Source: Peptoniphilus stercorisuis
Lineage (GTDB): Bacteria > Bacillota > Clostridia > Tissierellales > Peptoniphilaceae
Direction: 5' to 3'
Assembly: GCF_017874395.1 (NCBI RefSeq)
Contig: NZ_JAGGLJ010000004.1
Location: forward strand, 62,001 to 126,000
DNA length: 64,000 bases
Positions 26,964-36,185 of this stretch are shown here, piece after piece. Both the position numbers and the translations under genes were made by a program. How positions within the stretch are numbered: the stretch's first letter is position 1; each line of letters opens with the position of its first letter. The notes beneath the pieces are model-generated. The model worked only from the letters and a program-made list of their open reading frames with translations, was not told where the DNA came from and made no database searches.

Positions 26964-26994
26964 AAAAGAGATGAATTAATTCATCTCTTTTTTT
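26963..26994. terminator. Bidirectional terminator between the IclR and ABC-F genes
   Basis: AAAGAGATGAATTAATTCATCTCTTTTTT, nearly a perfect palindrome, overlapping the last codons of the ABC-F gene on the minus strand. Confidence 0.85.
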
Positions 26995-28604
26995 ATTTTA
27001 TTTATATTTTTTAATATTTCATCATATTCTCTATTTAATTTTTCTTTTTCTTCTTTTTTTATTTCCATAGATAATTTTCCAATTATTTCAGACATTTTAC
27101 TTTCTAAAATCATTAAATTATAATTATCATATTTTTTGTTTAAGGATTTTATATAAGAACTATAATTCCCCATATGCTTATTAATCTTTTTATCCTTAAT
27201 TATTAATAGTTCATCTGCAATATTATCTACAAAAGTTTTATCATGTGAAACAAATATTATTGCTCTATCATAATTCATTAAAGCTTCCTCTATTACTTCA
27301 ATACTATTTATATCTAAATGATTTGTAATTTCATCAAGTATTAATATATTTATATCTTCAAGTATTATTTTACAAAGAGAAATCTTTACTCTTTCTCCAC
27401 CACTTAATATTGAAGCTTTTTCATTTACCTTTTCATCTTTTATTAAAAATCGTCCAAGAACTTTTCTAACTGTATTCTCATCATAAATAGAATTTTCCAT
27501 TACATTTTCAAGTATGCTTTTATCATAATCTAAAATACTCATATCTTGATTAAAATATCCAATTTTTAATTTTGTACTAATTTTTAAATCACTGCTTCTG
27601 TTTACTATCATATTTATCAATGTAGACTTTCCGCTTCCATTTTCTCCAATTATAGCTGTTTTTTTATTGTTATGAATTTGAAAACTTGCATCTTTAAATA
27701 TTATTTTATCTTTAAAAGATTTATTTATATTTTTTCCATCTACTAATATTTTTGCATAAACCTTAGATTTTTCATTAATCTCAAGTTTTATTTCTTCTAC
27801 TTCTTTAGGCTTTTCAACTATTTCTAATTTTTCTATTCTAGTCTCTAGAGATTTAACAAATTTATCTACTTTAGCCTTGTTTTTTTGTCCACCCATTCTG
27901 TGAAGTCTTGATTCGGAATTTCCCATTCTTTTAGGAGTCTTTCTAATATTTTTTGATTGTTCCTTTGATTTTGCTACTACTTTTTTAAGCCTGTCTTTTT
28001 CTTTTTCATAGGACTCATATAAAAACTCCTGTCTCTGTATCTCTTCTTCTTTAATACTTAAATATTTCGAATAATTTCCATCATATAATTTTACTTCTTT
28101 ATTTTCTATCTCGATAATTTTATTACATACATTGTCTAAAAATTCTCTATTGTGAGAAATTATAAGCATTGTTTCTTCTTTTTCTTTAAAAGCCTTAGTC
28201 AATATCTTTATACCATTTATATCTAAATTATTCGTCGGCTCATCTACTAAATATAAATTCCCTTTTGAATTTAATAAATCAGCTATTTTAAATTTAGTTT
28301 TCTCTCCACCTGATAAATACTTATTATATTTAGAAGGAACTTTTAAAATAGATGCAGATTTTTTTGAAATTTCTGTATTTGTAATTCCTTCAATTTGCTT
28401 TAAATACTCTACTTTTATATTTTTATCTAATAAAATATCTCCACTATAATCTTCTATTCCTGCAATCATATTTAATAATGTTGTTTTTCCTGAACCATTT
28501 GTTCCAACTATTCCAACTTTATCATATTTATTTATTTTTAAATCTTCTATATTAAATATTTCCCTATTTCCAAAAGATTTACTTACTTCTTTAAAAATAA
28601 TCAT
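26976..28604 (-). CDS. ABC-F protein, probable antibiotic-resistance ribosome-protection factor
   Basis: 542 residues with two ABC domains and no membrane spans. Domain 1 has VGTNGSGKTTLLNM, the signature LSGGEKTK and VDEPTNNLD. Domain 2 has IGENGSGKSTLIN, LSGGERVK and LDEITNHLD. The interdomain linker (about 190-265) is long, basic and helical, with KEQSKNIRKTPKRMGNSESR and HRMGGQKNKAKV. This resembles Vga/Lsa/VmlR/CplR-type factors that displace lincosamides, pleuromutilins and streptogramin A. The leader peptide and SD-embedding terminator upstream match antibiotic-induced control. Which drug is involved cannot be told by sequence. Confidence 0.9.
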   Translation of the reverse strand: MIIFKEVSKSFGNREIFNIEDLKINKYDKVGIVGTNGSGKTTLLNMIAGIEDYSGDILLDKNIKVEYLKQIEGITNTEISKKSASILKVPSKYNKYLSGGEKTKFKIADLLNSKGNLYLVDEPTNNLDINGIKILTKAFKEKEETMLIISHNREFLDNVCNKIIEIENKEVKLYDGNYSKYLSIKEEEIQRQEFLYESYEKEKDRLKKVVAKSKEQSKNIRKTPKRMGNSESRLHRMGGQKNKAKVDKFVKSLETRIEKLEIVEKPKEVEEIKLEINEKSKVYAKILVDGKNINKSFKDKIIFKDASFQIHNNKKTAIIGENGSGKSTLINMIVNRSSDLKISTKLKIGYFNQDMSILDYDKSILENVMENSIYDENTVRKVLGRFLIKDEKVNEKASILSGGERVKISLCKIILEDINILILDEITNHLDINSIEVIEEALMNYDRAIIFVSHDKTFVDNIADELLIIKDKKINKHMGNYSSYIKSLNKKYDNYNLMILESKMSEIIGKLSMEIKKEEKEKLNREYDEILKNINKIKKEMN

Positions 28605-28728
28605 AAAAAAACCTCCCTTAAATTTAAGAGAGGATAGAACACTTATACATAAAAACTAAACCTTCTTATTAAAATAAAAAGATTTAAATAATATATTAAA
28701 TGTATTTATAACACTATCCACTCTTTAA
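28605..28728 (-). promoter_or_regulatory. Attenuator leader of the ABC-F gene
   Basis: On the minus strand TTAAAGAGTGGATAG (28714-28728) can pair with CTATCCTCTCTTAA (28624-28637) as an antiterminator. CCTCTCTTAA (28624-28633) can instead pair with TTAAGGGAGG (28612-28621), forming a terminator stem with seven T (28605-28611). The ribosome site GGGAGG lies in the 3' arm of that stem and the gene's ATG follows the U-tract at once. A ribosome held on the leader peptide would cover the terminator's 5' arm and allow read-through and translation. Confidence 0.75.
28624..28650 (-). CDS. ABC-F leader peptide MYKCSILS
   Basis: An eight-codon frame ATG...TAA with AAGAAGG ten bases upstream. Its last codons and stop lie in the 5' arm of the terminator stem. 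Drug-stalled leader peptides of this kind regulate ABC-F genes in Listeria and Bacillus. Translation is inferred from the ribosome site and position. Confidence 0.6.
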   Translation of the reverse strand: MYKCSILS

Positions 28729-28831
28729 TAAAAAAACATACAACTATTCTAGGATATAAAATTTCCTATTTAGTTATTTTTTCTAAAAAAATGGATTAAT
28801 AAATCATTGTTATAAAATACACTCCTTCTAT

Positions 28832-28860
28832 ATTATTTGAATTCATATTGATATTAACAA
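28832..28860 (-). promoter_or_regulatory. Possible promoter of the ABC-F leader
   Basis: Minus-strand TTGTTA (28855-28860), 17-base spacer, AATAAT (28832-28837). It is about 100 bases upstream of the antiterminator arm; other choices are possible in this AT-rich sequence. Confidence 0.35.
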
Positions 28861-28868
28861 AATAAATA

Positions 28869-30185
28869 TTACTTGTCAATGAACTTTTTATTTTTAAATA
28901 GTAAAGTAACACTTATTAATGCAACTATAAAATCTGTTAGCACAAAAGATAACCACACACCATTCATTCCTAAAATATTACTTAAGAAAATTACCATAGG
29001 TATTATTATTAAAAATCCACGACAAATAGATATTAAAAAAGCCTTTTTAGATTTTTCTATAGCTGAAAAATATGCTGTCAAAACTATATTTATACCTGTA
29101 AAGAAAAATCCAATAAAATATATTCTAAGTCCTTTTATTGCAATATTTAAAAGTTTAATATTGTTTTCACTATTAAATATATTTATTAAGTTTTCTGAAA
29201 ATATAAATGTATTTAAATATACTAATGTAGAAAGCCCAATAGATGTTATTATTGAATACTTTAGTATTTTATTTAACTCAAATATGTCTTTTTTACCATA
29301 AGCTCTACTTGTAAGTGGCTGAATACCTTGTGCTATTCCTGTAAATATTGCAATTACAATTAATGCAAGATTTGCAACTACTCCATAGGCTGCTACTCCA
29401 ATATTTCCACTTATTTTAAGTATTACAAGATTAAATGTAATTAATACAATTCCTGATGAGACTTCATTTATAAAAGATGAAAGCCCTAAAGAAAAAATAT
29501 TTTTTATTTCTTTTAATTTTAATTTACATTTTACAAAATTAAATGTATTACTTTTATTAAAATAGTGAATTGATAAAACCATTATACTTATTACAGGAGC
29601 AAGGCCTGTTGCAAGTGCAGCACCAAACATTCCACCTTTTAATGGAAACATAAATATATAATCAAGTATTATATTTGAAAAACTACCTATTAACATACCT
29701 GCCATTGCAAGTTTTGGAGCACTGTCATTTCTAACAAAGGCAAGTAGTATATTATTTAATATAAAAAATGGAGCAAAACTAAATATTACTTTTAAATAGG
29801 TACTAGAATAATCAATAGTACTGCTATCTGCTCCAAGTATAAAACTAATTTCTCTTGAAAAAACTTGTCCTATTATTAAGAATATAATTCCAATTAGAAT
29901 CCCTATTTTTACTGCAATTGTAAAAGTTTCATTTGCATCTTTTTGATTGTTTTTTGATCTTTTAAATATATAGGATGTTGCTGCTCCTATTCCAATCATA
30001 AGTCCAGTTCCATGAATTAAACTATATAATGAAATAGAAAAATTAAGTGCTGCAAGACCAGTTGAACCTAAGGCCTTTGATACAAAAAATGTATCCGCTA
30101 AAATATAAAATGACAGACCTATCATTCCAATTACATTTAAGCTTACATATTTAATAAATTTTTTTAATATATTGTTTTTTCCCAT
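28869..30185 (-). CDS. MATE-family efflux transporter
   Basis: 438 residues with twelve hydrophobic segments in two similar halves. Visible marks are IGLSFYILADTFFVSKALGS and GLMIGIGAATSYIFKRSKNN in the first half, and AAYGVVANLALIVIAIFTGIAQGIQPLTSRAYG in the second. It is a cation-coupled exporter of drugs or metabolites. The AGGGAGG site precedes the ATG at 30185. A leader RNA with terminator controls it. Confidence 0.92.
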   Translation of the reverse strand: MGKNNILKKFIKYVSLNVIGMIGLSFYILADTFFVSKALGSTGLAALNFSISLYSLIHGTGLMIGIGAATSYIFKRSKNNQKDANETFTIAVKIGILIGIIFLIIGQVFSREISFILGADSSTIDYSSTYLKVIFSFAPFFILNNILLAFVRNDSAPKLAMAGMLIGSFSNIILDYIFMFPLKGGMFGAALATGLAPVISIMVLSIHYFNKSNTFNFVKCKLKLKEIKNIFSLGLSSFINEVSSGIVLITFNLVILKISGNIGVAAYGVVANLALIVIAIFTGIAQGIQPLTSRAYGKKDIFELNKILKYSIITSIGLSTLVYLNTFIFSENLINIFNSENNIKLLNIAIKGLRIYFIGFFFTGINIVLTAYFSAIEKSKKAFLISICRGFLIIIPMVIFLSNILGMNGVWLSFVLTDFIVALISVTLLFKNKKFIDK

Positions 30186-30203
30186 GTTTTCCTCCCTTAT
30201 ATT

Positions 30204-30300
30204 AAAAAAAGGTGCCTAAATATTCCTTCAGTGACCTATTGGAATACTTAAACACCCTAAAACTCTACTCGGTAGCAAAATATTAGTGCATATGCTATTG
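30204..30300 (-). ncRNA. Unassigned leader RNA with terminator upstream of the MATE gene
   Basis: From a start near 30300 the minus strand gives about 45 bases containing a small hairpin (CTAC, loop CGA, GTAG). A long terminator follows: GGTGTTTAAGTATTCC paired with GGAATATTTAGGCACC (30211-30256), then seven T (30204-30210). I could not match the short upstream part to the FMN, TPP, purine, SAM, preQ1, guanidine, fluoride or ZTP classes. It is therefore called only as a terminator-controlled leader. Confidence 0.6.
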
Positions 30301-30306
30301 TTTTTG

Positions 30307-30335
30307 ATTATAGCAAAGTTTTTTTATTTTTACAA
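30307..30335 (-). promoter_or_regulatory. Promoter of the MATE gene
   Basis: Minus-strand TTGTAA (30330-30335), 17-base spacer, TATAAT (30307-30312). Confidence 0.75.
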
Positions 30336-30353
30336 TATTATTTTCTATAAATA

Positions 30354-31574
30354 CTATGCTATTATTGTACTTCCATCTTCTTTTAAATATATTTGAAGTG
30401 GTGCTTTATGATTTGCAAATCTTGTTGGTGATAGTGAATATGCATAGCTACCTGCATTTGTAACTATAACTAAGTCTCCTATATTAGCCTTTGGAAGATT
30501 TATATTTTTTGCTAAAACATCTGTTGATGTACATAAACTTCCTGCAAGAACTACTTCTTCAAGATTTTTATTATCTCCTTCAGGAATTAAAAATTCAAAA
30601 GCATCTCTTCTTGTAAATAATGGCTCAAAAGAAGGTATTTCAACATCTGAATCTAAGTAATTCATTAAAAATTCAGCAAGTGATGGTCTTAAAAATCCAT
30701 TTAATCCTTTTTCAGCAACTAAATATTTAACACCCATAGATTCTTTTATATCTACTATTTTAGTTACAAATTCTCCTGCTTCACAGATGATAAATCTACC
30801 ACTTTCTATAATTAATCTTGCATTTAAATCTTTATTATACTTCTCTACAATTCTAGAGCATTCTACTGAAAGTTTATCAAAATCTAGTGGGTTTTCTTCT
30901 GTCTTAGAATAAACTATTCCAATTCCTCCACCAAAATCTATAAAGTCCATATTAAAATCTAGCTCATCTTTGCAAAATACTGCAAGTTTAAATACTGTTT
31001 CATAATAGTCAGAAAGTCTTTTATAATCAAGAATTTGACTTCTTAAATGAACATGTATTCCAGATACTTTAATATTTTCTAGACTATTTATAAAATCTTT
31101 ATTTTCAATTAAAGAATCTTCATCTACTCCAAATTTACTGCTAGACTTACCATTAAAATTCATATTAATTCTAAGTCCAACTTCTAAATTTTTATTTTGT
31201 TCCTTAGCTACTTCATTTATAATTTCTAATTCATGATAACTATCAGCTACAATTATAGCTTTATCAATTGTTTGTTCAATATCTTTTTTTTGTTTTCCAG
31301 GTGTAGAATAGATAATTTTATCTTTTGAAAGTCCCATTTCTACACTTAATAGCACTTCTTCAGCTGATGCTGCATCAGATCCTATGTTTTTTGATGTTAA
31401 AAATTCCAATATTGGTTTTAATGGGTTTGCCTTTACAGAATAAAAAAATTCAAATTGTGGTAATTTTTCGTAAAGAGTTTCTACTTGTCTTTTTATGACT
31501 TTTTCATTATAAATATAAAATGAATTGTCATGTTCTCTCATTAGGCCTTTAAGTAAATCTAAATTATTTTGCAT
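30354..31574 (-). CDS. Fold-type III PLP-dependent decarboxylase (Orn/DAP/Arg decarboxylase 2 family)
   Basis: 406 residues. The PLP lysine is in FFYSVKANP (Lys48). IHVHLRSQ, the phosphate-binding DFGGGIGIVY and a C-terminal substrate loop GSLCTSTDVLAK follow. In diaminopimelate decarboxylase this last motif is usually CESGD, so the substrate may differ. AYSLSPTRFANHKAP near the end is family-like. No lysine, polyamine or siderophore operon surrounds it. An amino-acid decarboxylase of unassigned substrate is the safe call. Confidence 0.82.
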   Translation of the reverse strand: MQNNLDLLKGLMREHDNSFYIYNEKVIKRQVETLYEKLPQFEFFYSVKANPLKPILEFLTSKNIGSDAASAEEVLLSVEMGLSKDKIIYSTPGKQKKDIEQTIDKAIIVADSYHELEIINEVAKEQNKNLEVGLRINMNFNGKSSSKFGVDEDSLIENKDFINSLENIKVSGIHVHLRSQILDYKRLSDYYETVFKLAVFCKDELDFNMDFIDFGGGIGIVYSKTEENPLDFDKLSVECSRIVEKYNKDLNARLIIESGRFIICEAGEFVTKIVDIKESMGVKYLVAEKGLNGFLRPSLAEFLMNYLDSDVEIPSFEPLFTRRDAFEFLIPEGDNKNLEEVVLAGSLCTSTDVLAKNINLPKANIGDLVIVTNAGSYAYSLSPTRFANHKAPLQIYLKEDGSTIIA

Positions 31575-31738
31575 AAATTATACTCTCCTTAATTATAGTT
31601 CACATAAGTGACTTTAAAGTTATTTGAATTAACCATCTTTTTTCCCAAGAAATTATTAAAATGCAAAAAACTGCAATATTAACTAAATTATATCACATTA
31701 AATAAATAATATATTAAAAAGAATTAATAGCTAATATA

Positions 31739-32494
31739 TTAAAAAACTTCACTAATTATCTTTATATAAAATAGAGCTAATACAATAAGTATAATTGGTC
31801 TTACTGATTTTGAACCATTTGTAATAAAAACCTTAGTCCCTAAATAATTTCCAAGAATACTAAATAGTCCTGCTACTAATCCTAGAGGAATTAACACTTT
31901 TCCATTTAGGAAAAATATTGTAAGAGCAGTTAAATTTGTAGTAAGATTAATCGCTTTAGTAATACCAGCTGATGAATTTAAACTCATCTTAGCAACACCT
32001 GTTAGAAGAAGTATTAAAAAAGTTCCAGTTCCAGGACCATAAAATCCATCATACATTCCCACAAAAAACGATATTGGTATAGATATTAATATAGTCTTTT
32101 TAACAGAATAAGCATCTCCTCCTCCTTCTAAGTCCTTTGTTTTAAAAACATAAAAGGCTGTAATTGGAAGAATAAAAAGCATTAATATTTTAAAAATTCT
32201 ATCATCAGTTAAAAGTGCTAATTTTGCTCCAATTGAAGATCCTAAAAGAGCAAATATAATTGTAAATATTGCATGATTTAATTTTATAAAGCCTTTTTTT
32301 GCAAATCTATATGTTGTAAGAATAGTTCCCATAGCAGAGCTTAATTTATTAGTTCCTATTGCAAAATGAACAGGAAAACCAGCAAGCATATAAGCTGGAA
32401 GAGAAATAAGCCCTCCTCCACCTGCTATTGAATCTACAAAACCTGCTAAAAAAACTAAAGGACATACTATTAAAAATTGCATAAATGTAGTCAT
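31739..32494 (-). CDS. TSUP-family (TauE/SafE) anion permease
   Basis: 251 residues with about eight hydrophobic segments. Family marks are FVDSIAGGGGLISLPAYML with the following IGTNKLSSAMGT, and the second-half repeat GMYDGFYGPGTGTFLI. Members move sulfite, sulfonates or related organic anions. No sulfur gene is adjacent, so the substrate is open. Confidence 0.9.
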   Translation of the reverse strand: MTTFMQFLIVCPLVFLAGFVDSIAGGGGLISLPAYMLAGFPVHFAIGTNKLSSAMGTILTTYRFAKKGFIKLNHAIFTIIFALLGSSIGAKLALLTDDRIFKILMLFILPITAFYVFKTKDLEGGGDAYSVKKTILISIPISFFVGMYDGFYGPGTGTFLILLLTGVAKMSLNSSAGITKAINLTTNLTALTIFFLNGKVLIPLGLVAGLFSILGNYLGTKVFITNGSKSVRPIILIVLALFYIKIISEVF

Positions 32495-32526
32495 TTTTTA
32501 CTCCTTTATTATCTCTATTTTGTTTA

Positions 32527-34941
32527 TTATAATTCTATTAAATTTCCTCCAAGCATACTTGCAGTATTTGGATCACAAGTTGTAAATATTATTTGATTTG
32601 ACTTTGCAAAATCCTTAATTAAATTGACAGATTCTTCTTTTCTTTCTGGATCTAAATCTACAAGACAATCATCTAATACTACATAGCCATATTTTTCATC
32701 AAAAATATAATTTAGAATTGAAAATCTAAGAGCAAGTGTAACAGCATCATAAGTTCCTGCAGATAGAAGCTCTAAAGGAATACTTCCATCTTCCTTCTTT
32801 AAATCAATATTAAAGTCATCATCAATATTTGAATTTATAAAACTATCTTTTGTAATTATCTGAAGCAGTCTCTTAAATTCCTTAACTAAAGGCTCCATTG
32901 GATTATTATCTAAATCTTCTTTTACCTCATAAAATATATCTTTTATTTCAAGAAGTTTTTTTCCTTTATTTAAAAGTTTAATAAAGCTTTTTTCACTATC
33001 TAAATATGCTTTTTTAAGCTCTTCATAAGTTTCATCAAGTAAATTATTTTTAGCATTATAGTAATTATCATTTAAATTTTCTAAGATTCCCTGACCTCTT
33101 GATAGAGCAGATCTTAAAGAGTATAATCTATTTCTAAACTCATCAGTTGATGAAAATCTTTCAGGAAGAGGTTTTAAATTTTCTAGTTCATCTTTTTTAT
33201 TTTTATAAGTAAACTTTATTTCTATTAATAAATCTATTAAATTAGCTTCACTTTTATATTCAGAAGTCCACTTTTCAATATTTTGTTCAGAAGTTTTAAT
33301 ATTTGATAATATTTCAATTTTTTCATTATTTAAATTTTCTAATTCTTTATTTATTTCATCAATATTTAAAGATGTATTTATATCCTTTAAATTAAAAAGT
33401 TCTTTTTCTAAATCTTCTAATATTTCTTCTCCAATTAAAATACTTATATTTTCTTCTAAAGATTTAAGCTCTAATTTTTTATTTTTTCTTGACTCATAAT
33501 CTTTCCTAGCATCTGAAATACTATCTATATCTAAAGATTTTAATTTTTCCTTAAACTCTTCTACTAGTACTTTATAATTTTTAGACAATTCTTCAAAATC
33601 TAATTCTCCAGTTTTAATTTCAATTTCAAATTCATTATTATAATTAATATTTATAATTCCATTTGCTTCAAAAGTTTCATCTACTTTTATTTTTTCACTT
33701 TCTAAAAAATCCTTTGAAATGAATATATTCTCACTTTTTGATTTTTTTACAAGAGCTATTATTTTACCTGCTTTTATTTCAGTTTCCTTAGTTAAAATAT
33801 CACTATTTAATTTTTCTAGTAAATCCAAATCTTCTTTTGTTATATCCTTTATATTTAATAGTTCTTCTTCTGTATTTTTTATTTCACTTTTTATAGAATT
33901 TATTTTATCTAATTTCTCTTCTATATATTTTTTTCTATTTATACTTTCAATTTGAGATTTTTCATTATTTAATTTAGCTAAACTTTCATTAACTCTTTCC
34001 AAATCTCTATTAAAAAACTTAAGACTTTCTGATGTCTTTGGCCACTCTAAATATACATTTGATAATATATATAAATCTTTTTTTACAGAATTTAATTCAC
34101 TTTCTATAATTGATCTTTTATTTACATCTTCTTCAATTAATTCAAGTTCATCTTTTTCCTTTTCAACTTTATCCTTATCGTCTTTTAAAGTTTTTATATC
34201 TTGGCAAATTTCTTCAAAGTTTTTTTCAGATATATTTGCCTCTTCCATTTTTACTTTTAATTCTTCTTTTTCATAATACTTTTTAATAATTTCTCCAAGA
34301 CCTACTTTATACTGATTATTTACACCTTTATTATTTTCAGGGTAATTTTTTTCAATATCCCATTTTTTATAGAGATATTCTATTTCAGCCATTAGGTTTT
34401 CCTCTATTTTATCTATTGAAACTCCATCAAGCTCCATTAATGTTTTTCTTAAAAGATCACTTATTTCATTTGTAGTTTCTTTATCTTCTATAATATTATT
34501 AATTGCTGCTTTTAAATCTTTTTGTTTTGCAAAAACTATATTACTATAAGTGCTTTCTCCAAAGGACAAAATATCTAAAAGTTCTTTATTAATTGTTTTT
34601 TCATCTTTTAAAATTTTATTATTTGGAGTTTTAAGTATTATATTTTCATTACTTCCCCACTCTTTGGAAATCTCATATTCTCCCTCTTTGGTTTCAAGTA
34701 CAACTTTTCCATCAATAGAGTCTCCTCCACTTATTGGCATAAAGTAAGAATGGAAATTTTTATCCTTATTATTATTCATTTTAAGTTTTATATTTTTAAA
34801 TAAAGTAGAGTGTATTCCATGAATTACTGTGCTTTTTCCAGATTCATTTGGCCCTAAAATAACATTTATTCCCTTATTAAATTCAAGCTTTACATCTTTA
34901 AGACCTGCAAATCTCTCTGCTTCATAGGATTTTATATACAT
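32527..34941 (-). CDS. SbcC/YhaN-like SMC-type ATPase
   Basis: 804 residues. Walker A is GPNESGKSTVI near residue 30. The signature LLSAGTYDAVTLALRFS and Walker B YVVLDDCLVDLDPE lie in the last ~90 residues, with long coiled coils in between. It is shorter than SbcC/Rad50, and I see no CxxC zinc hook in the middle. That is closer to the YhaN group that pairs with YhaO in Bacillus. The gene ends two bases from its metallophosphoesterase partner, with which it likely forms a DNA-end-processing complex. Confidence 0.87.
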   Translation of the reverse strand: MYIKSYEAERFAGLKDVKLEFNKGINVILGPNESGKSTVIHGIHSTLFKNIKLKMNNNKDKNFHSYFMPISGGDSIDGKVVLETKEGEYEISKEWGSNENIILKTPNNKILKDEKTINKELLDILSFGESTYSNIVFAKQKDLKAAINNIIEDKETTNEISDLLRKTLMELDGVSIDKIEENLMAEIEYLYKKWDIEKNYPENNKGVNNQYKVGLGEIIKKYYEKEELKVKMEEANISEKNFEEICQDIKTLKDDKDKVEKEKDELELIEEDVNKRSIIESELNSVKKDLYILSNVYLEWPKTSESLKFFNRDLERVNESLAKLNNEKSQIESINRKKYIEEKLDKINSIKSEIKNTEEELLNIKDITKEDLDLLEKLNSDILTKETEIKAGKIIALVKKSKSENIFISKDFLESEKIKVDETFEANGIININYNNEFEIEIKTGELDFEELSKNYKVLVEEFKEKLKSLDIDSISDARKDYESRKNKKLELKSLEENISILIGEEILEDLEKELFNLKDINTSLNIDEINKELENLNNEKIEILSNIKTSEQNIEKWTSEYKSEANLIDLLIEIKFTYKNKKDELENLKPLPERFSSTDEFRNRLYSLRSALSRGQGILENLNDNYYNAKNNLLDETYEELKKAYLDSEKSFIKLLNKGKKLLEIKDIFYEVKEDLDNNPMEPLVKEFKRLLQIITKDSFINSNIDDDFNIDLKKEDGSIPLELLSAGTYDAVTLALRFSILNYIFDEKYGYVVLDDCLVDLDPERKEESVNLIKDFAKSNQIIFTTCDPNTASMLGGNLIEL

Positions 34942-34943
34942 TT

Positions 34944-36044
34944 CTACCTCCTTATTAACTCATAGGCTATTTGAAGAGCTTCTTCATCATCTATTAGTTT
35001 ATTTAAAAATTCATAGGGAAAAGATCCCCTAGTAAATTCTTTTTCTATAGTCTCTTTAGTAATCTTTTCCTTTAAATTAAAATCTTCAATAGCTAAACTA
35101 AAAACTCCAGACTCAAGCTCTCTATAAAAATCACTTAAAGAGTTATATAAATCTTTATTTAAACTACCACTTAAATTTAATCTAATTATTTTATGTTCAG
35201 GATTATTTTCAAATACAAATTTTTCTATATTTTCAAGATCTTCCTTTGAGTCTATTTCAAAATCTTTATCAATAAATCTATATTTACCAGTTATAATTCT
35301 TTTTGCAAATATATTATCATTATCTACTTCTATAAAAAATGCAGAACCCTCGTCTTTATAGTCCATACCATCTGGCTCAGGTGTTCCTGCATTATAAATT
35401 TGATTGTTTTTTATTTCATCTACATAGGGATATCTCACATGAGTATGACCTATTAACCATAAATCCACAGGAATATCTTCAAGTTCTCTTTTTGACATAT
35501 AATAATAATTTCCTTCAATATCTGCAGACAATCCCTCTAAAGCACCATGAGCTATTCCTATATGATGTTTTTTATTTTCTACTAAACCATTTTCTTTAAT
35601 CCAGTTAATACTATTTTCACTAGAATGCTTATTGTGACAAGGCGCAGGATATATTGCAATATCTAAATCATAATCATCTAATAAATAAGGTCTTTTTTCA
35701 TTAAGTAAAATTATTTTATCCCCTGAAATATCTACAAAATATCTCCATAGATCATTAATTCCATTGTCATAATCATGATTTCCAGGAAGAACTAAAACTG
35801 CCTCTCCATTAAATTTATTTAAAATATCTACTACTTTTTTAATATCACCTTTATTTATATTAATTGCATTAAATAAATCTCCTGCAATTACAAAAATATT
35901 ACACTCTAATTCATTTGACTTATTTATCATATTTTCAAGAGATAAAAATCTAGCATCAATTAGTAATTCTCTGACATTATCTCCATAATTATTAAATTTC
36001 ATACCAATATGTATATCACCTGTGTGAAATATTTTAATTGACAT
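34944..36044 (-). CDS. SbcD/YhaO-like metallophosphoesterase
   Basis: 366 residues. The calcineurin-type metal site is complete: TGDIHIG (Asp10, His12), IFVIAGDLFN, VLPGNHDYDNG, GIAHGALEG and LIGHTHVRYP. In this family it is the nuclease subunit that works with an SbcC-type ATPase; here the ATPase gene follows after two bases. A DNA repair or end-processing role is inferred from the pairing. Confidence 0.87.
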   Translation of the reverse strand: MSIKIFHTGDIHIGMKFNNYGDNVRELLIDARFLSLENMINKSNELECNIFVIAGDLFNAININKGDIKKVVDILNKFNGEAVLVLPGNHDYDNGINDLWRYFVDISGDKIILLNEKRPYLLDDYDLDIAIYPAPCHNKHSSENSINWIKENGLVENKKHHIGIAHGALEGLSADIEGNYYYMSKRELEDIPVDLWLIGHTHVRYPYVDEIKNNQIYNAGTPEPDGMDYKDEGSAFFIEVDNDNIFAKRIITGKYRFIDKDFEIDSKEDLENIEKFVFENNPEHKIIRLNLSGSLNKDLYNSLSDFYRELESGVFSLAIEDFNLKEKITKETIEKEFTRGSFPYEFLNKLIDDEEALQIAYELIRR

Positions 36045-36158
36045 AATTTACCTCCATAAATACAAATTCTTTTATATAATAATTATAGCATAATTAAATA
36101 AATCAATTTTAATCTATTAATTAAATAAAAGATTAAATTTCTTTCTAATAGAATAAAT

Positions 36159-36185
36159 AAAAAACCACCTAATTATAGATGGTTT
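36159..36185 (-). terminator. Terminator of the HxlR gene
   Basis: Minus-strand AAACCATCTATAATTAGGTGGTT then T-run, overlapping the stop codon. Confidence 0.8.

Noticed and set aside
30280-30290. Two-codon upstream frame ATG-CAC-TAA in the MATE leader
   Set aside because: No ribosome site and too short to judge; kept only as a remark.
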